From NCBI GenBank assembly GCA_937876435.1, contig CALEIL010000517.1, positions 1-5,454 of the forward strand: a stretch of DNA of 5,454 bases. Reading direction: 5' to 3'. The notes beneath the pieces were generated by a model. The model saw nothing but the letters and a program-made list of their open reading frames with translations. It was not told the DNA's origin and made no database searches. Of this stretch, positions 1 through 5,454 are shown piece after piece. Both the position numbers and the translations under genes were made by a program. The DNA is from an uncultured Bacteroidota bacterium (GTDB taxonomy: Bacteria > Bacteroidota > Bacteroidia > Chitinophagales > Saprospiraceae). The first letter of the stretch is position 1. Every line of letters begins with the position of its first letter.

Positions 1-63
1 GAGATGGCTCAAAAGATCCCGAAGGAAATTAAAATTTTTGTCTTGACGGAGTACTGAGGTTTA

Positions 64-91
64 ATTAATAGCTTTTCCGGAAATAATTAAT
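64..91. promoter_or_regulatory. AT-rich dyad with TTCCGGAA core (possible operator)
   Basis: A perfect 10-bp palindrome, TTTCCGGAAA (74-83), is flanked by ATTAAT on both sides (64-69 and 86-91), with arms offset by one base. A second TTCCGGAA lies at 155-162, 80 bp downstream. Both sit in the non-coding stretch ahead of the DUF3108 gene. A zero-loop palindrome is a better candidate for binding by a dimeric regulator than for an RNA hairpin, and no T-run follows, so it does not look like a terminator. The regulatory role is inference only. Confidence 0.25.
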
Positions 92-237
92 TCTGCATCT
101 GAAATGGCTTATGGCCTGGTAGATGTATCGTGTATCCCACGGCAATGATTGTAGTTCCGGAAAATTGAGGTAATCAAATCGACTTACTCAACGTTATGTG
201 GAAGTTTGGTTCTTTAGCCGTTTCATATTTAAAGTGA

Positions 238-1101
238 ATGGATACTTTCAGATCATATATCATCCTGATGCTTCTCACCTTTTTCCTGCCCGGGGAAAGT
301 GAGGTAGCGGAGAATATTTATCCCAAGGCGACCGAACCTTCGGCCGGATCCGAACTGTCCAGTGATTACTGCCGGGTCAACAATGACACCTTCAAAGACG
401 GGGAAACACTCACCTACAAGATTTATTACAACATCAACTTCATCTGGATAAGCGCCGGGACCGTAAGCTTTCGTATCGACAAACACGGGAACAGGTATTT
501 TGCGGAAGCGATTGGTAAAACGTATGGCGGATACGACTGGATTTTTAAAGTACGCGATACGTTTCAGTCCGTGCTGGATGCGACAACGCTTCTGCCGATC
601 AAAACGACCCGAATCGTCAACGAGGGCAGTTATACCAAGTACGATCAGGTTACCTATATGCGCCACAGCCGGATGGCGGATTCCAAAATGGGGAAATCAA
701 GAAGTACGGCTGAATCCAAGGTCATACCGATCGACCAATGCGTCCACGATATATTGTCGACGATGTATGCTTTCAGAAATACGCCCATCGTGTCGCTGGG
801 AAATAAATCAAAATACGAACTGGATATGCTGCTCGACCGGCAAAATTATCCGATTACCCTTACCTACAAAGGACCCGAAGATCAAACCAAAATCCGGGGA
901 GTCGGGAGTCTGGATACCTACCTTTTTGAACCGAAATTGATCGCTGGTAATATTTTTAAAGAGGAAAGTGGGATGAAGATCTGGGTTTCCAGGGATGAAA
1001 ACAAAGTGCCCCTGATGATTGAGTCTCCTATATCGGTCGGGAAAATCAAAGCTATCCTGACCGACCACAAAAATCTACGTTATGAAACAATCGGTTATTG
1101 A
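238..1101 (+). CDS. DUF3108 domain-containing envelope protein
   Basis: Predicted 287-residue exported protein of the DUF3108 family; its biochemical function is not established. A short N-terminus with one basic residue (R5) precedes a hydrophobic stretch (about 7-18, YIILMLLTFFLP), consistent with a signal peptide. No lipobox cysteine is seen, so it is probably periplasmic or attached to the periplasmic side, not a lipoprotein. Family hallmarks are F-K-D-G-E-x-L-x-Y near 52-60, followed by a strand ending in SAG; RDTFQSVLDATTLLP at 106-120; a D-I-L-S-T-M-Y-A-F-R segment at 171-180; and a C-terminal W-V-S-R-D-E-N-K-V-P-L-M-I-E-S stretch from 249 ending in V-G-K-I. It has two cysteines, C45 and C168. 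The start is well bounded: an in-frame TGA (235-237) immediately precedes the ATG. No Shine-Dalgarno sequence is visible. The next gene follows after 82 bp on the same strand, so co-transcription is possible but unproven. The family call is confident; the role is unknown. Confidence 0.88.
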   Translation: MDTFRSYIILMLLTFFLPGESEVAENIYPKATEPSAGSELSSDYCRVNNDTFKDGETLTYKIYYNINFIWISAGTVSFRIDKHGNRYFAEAIGKTYGGYDWIFKVRDTFQSVLDATTLLPIKTTRIVNEGSYTKYDQVTYMRHSRMADSKMGKSRSTAESKVIPIDQCVHDILSTMYAFRNTPIVSLGNKSKYELDMLLDRQNYPITLTYKGPEDQTKIRGVGSLDTYLFEPKLIAGNIFKEESGMKIWVSRDENKVPLMIESPISVGKIKAILTDHKNLRYETIGY

Positions 1102-1107
1102 AATGAG

Positions 1108-1134
1108 TTATTTGTAGGTAGGTACTTATTTGTA
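1108..1134. repeat. 9-bp direct repeat TTATTTGTA in intergenic gap
   Basis: TTATTTGTA occurs at 1108-1116 and again at 1126-1134, 18 bp apart start to start, with a TAGGTAGGTA stretch (1115-1124) between them. It lies just after the DUF3108 stop and about 50 bp before the DUF4230 start. It could be a regulator site or chance. I see no hairpin terminator in this gap and no perfect TAnnTTTG promoter element. Confidence 0.3.
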
Positions 1135-1183
1135 AATCAGCCATGTGATATGACAGCAACCTCAATATCCAAACCTTGTTAAG

Positions 1184-1771
1184 ATGAAAAATGCAAGAAA
1201 TCTTCTTCTGATCATCCTTAGTATCCTGGTCCTTGCGCTGGTAGGGGGTGGACTGTCGTGGATGCGCAGTTTTGAGAATCGAAACGTCATCCAACAAAGC
1301 GACATTATCCTCAATCAGGTCCAAAATGTCCGAAAGTTAATTACCGTAGAAGGCTACTTCACAGAGATATATACGCACAAAGATTATTACAAATTTGACA
1401 TCAGCCCGTTGCGGAAAAAAGCATTGGTCCGGGTTAAAGCCAAAGCATCGGTCGGCGTGGATCTGGCAGAACTTCATCCGTGGACCAATCCCCAGACGAA
1501 AACGCTCCACATTCAGAAATTTCCACAACCAGAAATTCTCTCCCTGGACCACAGACTGGATTACTACGATATTACCGAAGGCACGTTCAATTATTTCGGC
1601 ACGGCCGATTACAACGCCATTCACAAAAACGCCAGGCAATTTATCGAAGATAAGATCCTGGCGAGTGAAATGATGACCCAGGCCCGCAGCCAAAGCCAGT
1701 CTATACTCGAAACCATCACTTCGATGGTAGAAACCATGGGCTGGAAACTGGTCATCGAGGAGACTCCATAA
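1184..1771 (+). CDS. DUF4230 domain-containing membrane-anchored protein
   Basis: Predicted 195-residue protein of the DUF4230 family, of unknown function. A basic start (MKNARN) leads into one strong hydrophobic segment at about 7-24, read as an uncleaved N-terminal anchor with the rest outside the cytoplasm. The body matches the family pattern: K-L-I-T-V-E-G-Y-F-T-E-I-Y at 51-63; K-K-A-L-V-R-V-K-A-K-A-S-V-G-V-D-L at 78-94; F-P-Q-P-E-I-L-S-L-D at 113-122; then a Y-Y-D element and a long, probably helical C-terminal part (about 143-183) containing Q-A-R-S-Q-S-Q-S, ending in G-W-K-L. Its length is normal for the family and nothing looks truncated. The ATG at 1184 gives a sensible anchor; the bases before it (TTGTTAAG) contain no clear ribosome binding site. 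It lies 82 bp after the DUF3108 gene, so the two may be co-expressed, and 213 bp before the transporter pair, which probably has its own promoter. Confidence 0.85.
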   Translation: MKNARNLLLIILSILVLALVGGGLSWMRSFENRNVIQQSDIILNQVQNVRKLITVEGYFTEIYTHKDYYKFDISPLRKKALVRVKAKASVGVDLAELHPWTNPQTKTLHIQKFPQPEILSLDHRLDYYDITEGTFNYFGTADYNAIHKNARQFIEDKILASEMMTQARSQSQSILETITSMVETMGWKLVIEETP

Positions 1772-1872
1772 AGAGCTTTGAGTAGTATTCATTCACGGTC
1801 TCTCCCCCACGGGGCTCTTCCCCACTAAAATGCCACATCGAAAGAGGATTTTGAGATGGATATCCGCCAGGA

Positions 1873-1979
1873 ATCATCTGACCACGATTCAATAATAATT
1901 TTGTATAATTGACTTTCATTTATATCTTACACGGTGGTTTTGTGATCCCCACTGTACTATTTATCAACCATCATCTGAC
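1873..1979. repeat. 10-bp direct repeat ATCATCTGAC flanking the transporter promoter region
   Basis: The exact 10-mer ATCATCTGAC is at 1873-1882 and 1970-1979. The first copy is just upstream of the candidate promoter element at 1896-1903. The second ends five bases before the POT start codon at 1985. Two exact copies in a 213-bp gap are not expected often by chance. They could be regulator binding sites, one placed where translation initiation would be affected, but this is inference. Confidence 0.4.
1896..1903 (+). promoter_or_regulatory. candidate Bacteroidetes -7 promoter element (TAATTTTG)
   Basis: TAATTTTG matches the TAnnTTTG -7 consensus described for Bacteroidetes primary sigma factor promoters. 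It is about 80 bp upstream of the POT start and is a plausible promoter for the POT-OPT pair. No good TTTG -33 element is visible at the expected spacing, which weakens the call. A TATAAT hexamer directly follows (1904-1909), but it has no TTGACA-like partner. Transcription from here would give a leader of roughly 75 nt. Confidence 0.4.
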
Positions 1980-1984
1980 ATTTT

Positions 1985-3400
1985 ATGGCGAATACTGTGC
2001 GAGCTACTCAAGAAAAAGAACTATTTGGTCATCCCGTAGGACTATACATTTTATTCTTCACTGAATTGTGGGAGCGGTTTAGTTATTATGGAATGAGAGC
2101 CATTCTGGTTCTGTTTCTGGTGTCTTCTGCCAATGGTGAAAATCCGGGCTGGGGATGGGAGGATACACGTGCATTGAGCTTGTATGGGACCTATACCATG
2201 TTGGTATATCTGATGTCCATACCTGGGGGTCTCATAGCAGATAAATTGCTGGGGCAGAAAAAAACGGTTTTGCTCGGCGGTGTTCTTCTGGTGTTTGGAC
2301 ACGGTATTCTGGCGGTGGAGGCGCCATGGGCGTTTTACAGCGGATTGGGCTTGATCATACTGGGGGTAGGGTGTCTGAAGCCCAATATCTCAACCATGGT
2401 CGGTGGTCTGTATCCACAAGGCGATGACCGGAGGGACAAAGGCTTCACCATATTTTATATAGGGATCAATATAGGGGCTTTGTTATCTGCTTTGATCGTG
2501 GGTTATGTAGGCGAGAAAATAGGCTGGCATTATGGATTTGGACTGGCCGGTATAGGGATGTTGATAGGTTTACTCGTGTATGTTTTTGGACAGAGGTATC
2601 TGGAAGGCGTGGGTGATTTCACCGGAAGCAAGCAAAATCCTGATTATGCCGATGCCCAACGCGCGTTGACCAAAATAGAGAAGGACCGGATGAAGGTGAT
2701 GTTTCTTTCATTTCTGTTGATCATAGTATTCTGGGGTTCGTTCGAACAAGCCGGAGGATTGATGAATCTGTACGCTGACCAGAAAACGGACAGGATGATG
2801 GATCTTAACTGGCTGGGAGTGGGGATGTTTGAAGTTCCGGCTTCCTGGTTTCAAAGCGTTAATGCCTTTTTTATCATCACGCTTGGAACGGTCGTGGCAG
2901 GGTTCTGGTATCGTCGCAATCACCGGGGCAAGGAGGCTTCCTCCTTATTTAAAATGGCCGTGGGAGTCATCATTATGGGCTGGGGCTTTTTGTTTATGTC
3001 CGCAGCCAGTCTGCAATTTGAATCCCAGGGAGCTTCGGCTATGTATTGGTTGATCCTGGCGTATCTTTTTCACACGATAGGGGAGTTGTGCGCTTCCCCC
3101 GTGGCATTGTCGTTTATCACCAAACTAGCGCCTATCAAGTACGCTTCATTTATGATGGGGGCTTATTTTGCGGCGACGGGTCTCGGCAACAAATTGGCCG
3201 GATGGCTTGGTGAAGCTTCGGCTTCAGCAGGGGAATTACAGATATTTACCGGAATAGCAATATTTTGTACGCTGACTGGCGTGATCGTCCTGGCAATGCT
3301 CAAACCCCTTAAAAGATTAACCCACGGAGCTGAGGACCTCAAAGAGCCTGCGTTGGCATATGTCGCGGAACCGGATGTGAAAGCAAAACCTCAGACTTAA
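1985..3400 (+). CDS. POT/PTR2 family proton-coupled peptide transporter
   Basis: A 471-residue inner-membrane MFS transporter of the POT (PTR2) family, expected to import di- and tripeptides with protons. The proton-coupling motif ExxERFxYYG is intact (E27, E30, R31, G36), followed by R38. Other hallmarks are the MFS loop PGGLIADKLLG (80-90), TM4 lysine K132 in LKPN, FYIGINIGAL (157-166), TM7 W250 and E254-Q255 in FWGSFEQ, N293 in TM8, and E367 in GELCASPV. These line up with the substrate and proton residues known from PepTSt and GkPOT. The segment between TM6 and TM7 is only about 35 residues (204-238), so the extra HA/HB hairpin of most bacterial POTs appears absent, giving about 12 helices. 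The family-typical N-P in TM8 is N-A here. The C-terminal tail is polar, from about 437. The start has no Shine-Dalgarno sequence. The OPT gene follows after 13 bp, implying an operon. Substrate range is inferred. Confidence 0.93.
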   Translation: MANTVRATQEKELFGHPVGLYILFFTELWERFSYYGMRAILVLFLVSSANGENPGWGWEDTRALSLYGTYTMLVYLMSIPGGLIADKLLGQKKTVLLGGVLLVFGHGILAVEAPWAFYSGLGLIILGVGCLKPNISTMVGGLYPQGDDRRDKGFTIFYIGINIGALLSALIVGYVGEKIGWHYGFGLAGIGMLIGLLVYVFGQRYLEGVGDFTGSKQNPDYADAQRALTKIEKDRMKVMFLSFLLIIVFWGSFEQAGGLMNLYADQKTDRMMDLNWLGVGMFEVPASWFQSVNAFFIITLGTVVAGFWYRRNHRGKEASSLFKMAVGVIIMGWGFLFMSAASLQFESQGASAMYWLILAYLFHTIGELCASPVALSFITKLAPIKYASFMMGAYFAATGLGNKLAGWLGEASASAGELQIFTGIAIFCTLTGVIVLAMLKPLKRLTHGAEDLKEPALAYVAEPDVKAKPQT

Positions 3401-3413
3401 GCATAGCTCAGGT

Positions 3414-5384
3414 ATGGAACCATCGCACAAGCCCTATATAGCCGCCTCCCAAAAGCTCCCGGAAACCACCGTCAAAGCTTTTATTCTCGGGAGTATTCTC
3501 TCTATGGTTTTGGCTTCGGCCAATGCCTATCTCGGTTTGTTTGCGGGAATGACCGTATCGGCCAGTATACCCGCAGCGGTGTTATCGATGGCCATACTTC
3601 GGTTGTTTAAAAAGAGCAATATCCTTGAAAACAACATCGTCCAGACGGCCGCTTCCGGTGGGGAATCCCTCGCTGCCGGGGTTATATTTACTTTTCCGGC
3701 TTTGGTGATAATGGGATTCTGGGCTGATTTTGATTATTTGGAAACCATGTTGATCGCACTCTGTGGCGGGGTTCTGGGTGTACTATTCACCATTCCCTTA
3801 CGTTCTGCTCTGATTGAACAGCAAAAACTCCAGTTTCCTGAGGGCGTGGCAACCTCCGAGGTGCTGAAGTCGGGTGAAAAAGGAGGTGATTCCGTGAAAT
3901 ATTTGATCTGGGGCAGTCTGATCGGTGGCATCGTAAAGTTAATTGAGTCAGGACTCAATATCTGGCGGGGTGTGTCTGAAGGGGCTGGCTTGATCGGGAA
4001 TAAGCTATACTTGTATTTTGGGATCAATCTCTCGCCGGCATTGGTGGCAGTAGGTTATATCGTTGGATTGAGAATAGCCATACTTGTTTTTGCAGGCGGG
4101 GTCATTAGCTGGTGGATCGCCATTCCTGTGATCATGTGGGGAAGCGGAATCCCGGAAGGAGGTTCCCTCGTCGATGCCGGATATGCGATGTGGTCAGCCA
4201 AAATACGATACATTGGTGTGGGAGCTATGGTAGTCGGCGGACTCTGGGCATTGATTGATTTGCGCCATTCGATTGTATTTGCAGTGAAAAGTGGGATTCA
4301 TGCTGTAAGAAATCGAGTTGATCAGAATAATATACTTCGTACGGAATATGATACTCCGATGTCCTGGGTACTGATCGGTATTGGGGTGTTGATCGTGCCG
4401 ATTTATATTATCTATGTGCGGGTTATTGATGATGTGGGTATTTCCATCTTTATGGCCATGATCATGGTACTCGCGGGGTTTTTGTTTGCTGCAGTGGCTG
4501 GTTATATGGCAGGTCTGGTAGGTAGTTCAAACAATCCGATTTCCGGAGTGACTATCGCTACTATTCTGGCCTCCGCATTGATTTTGTTGGCCTTGATGGG
4601 CTCCGGGGCTGAAAAAGGCCCTGCTGCTGCAATCATGGTAGGGGCCGTGGTGTGTTGTGCGGCAGCTATAGCCGGAGACAACATGCAAGATCTTAAGGCA
4701 GGACATATCCTGGGGGCGACCCCTTTTCGACAGCAAATGATGCAGATGGTCGGTGTCGTATCTGCTGCGCTGGTGCTTCCTTTGGTACTCCAATTGCTTA
4801 TGACGGGATATGGATTTGGTCCGGTCACTGAGGCTCATCCGGATGCATTGGCTGCACCACAGGCCACTTTGATGGCGAGTGTGGCAGAAGGCGTTTTCAA
4901 AGGAGATCTACCGTGGGATATGGTTTATATCGGCATGGCCATCGGTGTGTTGATTATCTTAGCTGACCTCTATCAGAAAAATAAAAAATCGTCCTTTCGG
5001 ATTCCCATTTTAGCTGTTGCTGTGGGGATCTATTTGCCTTTTGAATTGGATAGTGCGATCATGCTGGGAGGTGTCATAGCATGGATTGTACAGCGATCGA
5101 TAGAGAATAATAAAAAACTGAATCCGGATAATTCTGAAGAAAGAGCTAAAAATGGTGAACAAACAGGTTTGCTTATCGCTTCAGGATTGATCACGGGAGA
5201 GGCTCTTATCGGAATTCTTCTGGCAATACCTGTAGCCATCTATGGTCGCTCCAATGTATTGCACCTGATGGATGAACCGCTGCCTTCTGTGATCGGCGTT
5301 GTTGTGATCCTGGGTATTGGTTACTGGATAGTAAAGGCCACTCGAAATAGTTACATAAAACCAATCGTAAATCGTAAGTCGTAA
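3414..5384 (+). CDS. OPT family oligopeptide transporter
   Basis: A 656-residue polytopic inner-membrane protein of the OPT family, in the bacterial branch usually labelled putative oligopeptide transporter. Some OPT members elsewhere carry peptides, glutathione or metal chelates; the substrate here cannot be read from sequence. Conserved blocks are N-N-I-V-Q-T-A-A-S-G-G-E (73-84) running into a glycine- and proline-rich membrane segment; F-P-E-G-V-A-T-S-E-V-L (141-151); G-S-S-N-N-P-I-S-G (370-378); and G-D-N-M-Q-D-L-K-A-G-H (421-431) followed by GATPFRQQ. Many hydrophobic stretches cover the protein, with a polar loop at about 562-583 (SIENNKK to KNGEQ). The length is normal for the family. 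The ATG at 3414 lies 13 bp after the POT stop, so translation from a shared transcript is likely; an AGG lies too close to the ATG to be a normal ribosome binding site. The last four codons and the stop fall inside a heptamer tandem repeat, so the extreme C-terminus (N-R-K-S) may be repeat-derived. Confidence 0.93.
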   Translation: MEPSHKPYIAASQKLPETTVKAFILGSILSMVLASANAYLGLFAGMTVSASIPAAVLSMAILRLFKKSNILENNIVQTAASGGESLAAGVIFTFPALVIMGFWADFDYLETMLIALCGGVLGVLFTIPLRSALIEQQKLQFPEGVATSEVLKSGEKGGDSVKYLIWGSLIGGIVKLIESGLNIWRGVSEGAGLIGNKLYLYFGINLSPALVAVGYIVGLRIAILVFAGGVISWWIAIPVIMWGSGIPEGGSLVDAGYAMWSAKIRYIGVGAMVVGGLWALIDLRHSIVFAVKSGIHAVRNRVDQNNILRTEYDTPMSWVLIGIGVLIVPIYIIYVRVIDDVGISIFMAMIMVLAGFLFAAVAGYMAGLVGSSNNPISGVTIATILASALILLALMGSGAEKGPAAAIMVGAVVCCAAAIAGDNMQDLKAGHILGATPFRQQMMQMVGVVSAALVLPLVLQLLMTGYGFGPVTEAHPDALAAPQATLMASVAEGVFKGDLPWDMVYIGMAIGVLIILADLYQKNKKSSFRIPILAVAVGIYLPFELDSAIMLGGVIAWIVQRSIENNKKLNPDNSEERAKNGEQTGLLIASGLITGEALIGILLAIPVAIYGRSNVLHLMDEPLPSVIGVVVILGIGYWIVKATRNSYIKPIVNRKS

Positions 5385-5406
5385 ATCGTCACTCGTAATT
5401 CGTCAC
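5365..5406. repeat. 7-bp tandem repeat, six units of TCGTAAA type
   Basis: Six consecutive 7-bp units run from 5365: TCGTAAA, TCGTAAG, TCGTAAA, TCGTCAC, TCGTAAT, TCGTCAC. TCGT is invariant and only the last three positions vary. The array starts within the last codons of the OPT gene, supplies its TAA stop (5382-5384), and continues 22 bp beyond. Similar heptamer arrays are, from general recollection, common between genes in Bacteroidota. They do not form an obvious terminator. Confidence 0.85.
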
Positions 5407-5420
5407 TTCTTATTGATCTG

Positions 5421-5454
5421 AAGGCGTAAGCCGCTCTCTCTGCGCTCCTGCTCT
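5421..5454. repeat. possible dispersed-repeat edge, pyrimidine-rich with GGC-GTAA-GCC hairpin
   Basis: Just after the heptamer array lies GGCGTAAGCC (5423-5432), a 3-bp stem with a GTAA tetraloop. It is followed by a CTCTCTCTGCGCTCCTGCTCT-like stretch that runs to the window edge. This resembles the CTCTGCG-rich dispersed repeats seen in many environmental bacterial genomes. Only about 30 bases are visible, so the identification is tentative. No coding frame is supported here. Confidence 0.3.

Noticed and set aside
1..57. Open frame from the window edge encoding about 18 residues ending V-L-T-E-Y before TGA, possibly the tail of an upstream gene.
   Set aside because: Too short to recognise. 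Another forward frame is open nearly as far, so it cannot be told from chance.
196..237. A 13-codon frame (M-W-K-F-G-S-L-A-V-S-Y-L-K) whose TGA directly abuts the ATG of the DUF3108 gene, like a leader peptide.
   Set aside because: No ribosome binding site, no repeated codons typical of attenuation, and a stop-ATG junction of this kind is easily produced by chance.
500..940. A 146-codon + strand frame inside the DUF3108 gene, and a 92-codon one inside the DUF4230 gene.
   Set aside because: They lie out of frame within genes that have clear family motifs. Their translations are rich in Arg, Ser and Cys and match nothing recognisable.
1804..1823. C- and G-rich stretch (CCCCCACGGGG, then GGGGCTCTTCCCC) after the DUF4230 gene, considered as a terminator.
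   Set aside because: Only 4-bp stems with no following T-run. AAGAGC (1771-1776) and GCTCTT (1814-1819) are complementary, but too far apart to make a convincing hairpin.
1830..1895. A 21-residue frame starting M-P-H-R-K-R in the gap before the POT gene.
   Set aside because: No recognisable similarity, no initiation signal, and its length is within the chance range.
1904..1909. TATAAT hexamer considered as a sigma70-type -10 box.
   Set aside because: No -35-like hexamer at the right spacing, and Bacteroidota promoters use a different consensus. It overlaps an AT-rich stretch.
4502..4838. Long minus-strand open frames opposite the OPT gene (up to about 108 codons), and similar ones opposite the other genes.
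   Set aside because: They are antisense shadows of strongly conserved coding regions, with low-complexity translations and no family resemblance.

Overview
The window looks like chromosomal DNA from a member of the Bacteroidota. The reasons are that no gene start has a convincing Shine-Dalgarno sequence, a Bacteroidetes-type -7 element (TAnnTTTG) lies ahead of the third gene, a DUF4230 protein is present, and a TCGTAAA-type heptamer array sits at the right end. This placement rests on style and gene content. No rRNA or marker gene is present. I see no tRNA, rRNA, CRISPR array, transposase or phage gene.

Layout: all four genes are on the + strand. Bases 1-237 have no supported gene but carry an AT-rich dyad with a TTCCGGAA core, and a second TTCCGGAA copy 80 bp further on. 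A DUF3108 envelope protein (238-1101) is followed after 82 bp by a single-pass DUF4230 protein (1184-1771). After a 213-bp gap with a promoter candidate and a 10-bp direct repeat comes a POT/PTR2 proton-coupled peptide transporter (1985-3400). Only 13 bp later an OPT-family transporter begins (3414-5384). The last codons and stop of the OPT gene lie inside a heptamer tandem array (5365-5406), and the window ends in a pyrimidine-rich stretch that looks like a dispersed repeat.

How the genes work together: the POT and OPT genes very probably form one transcription unit for importing peptides, or peptide-like or metal-chelate substrates, across the inner membrane. They belong to two unrelated transporter families. 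The two DUF genes encode envelope proteins of unknown function and have no evident mechanistic link to the transporters. The most distinctive feature inside a gene is that the POT protein appears to lack the extra two-helix hairpin (HA/HB) usual in bacterial POTs, so it is predicted to have 12 rather than 14 membrane helices. I found no evidence of a wholly new multi-gene system.
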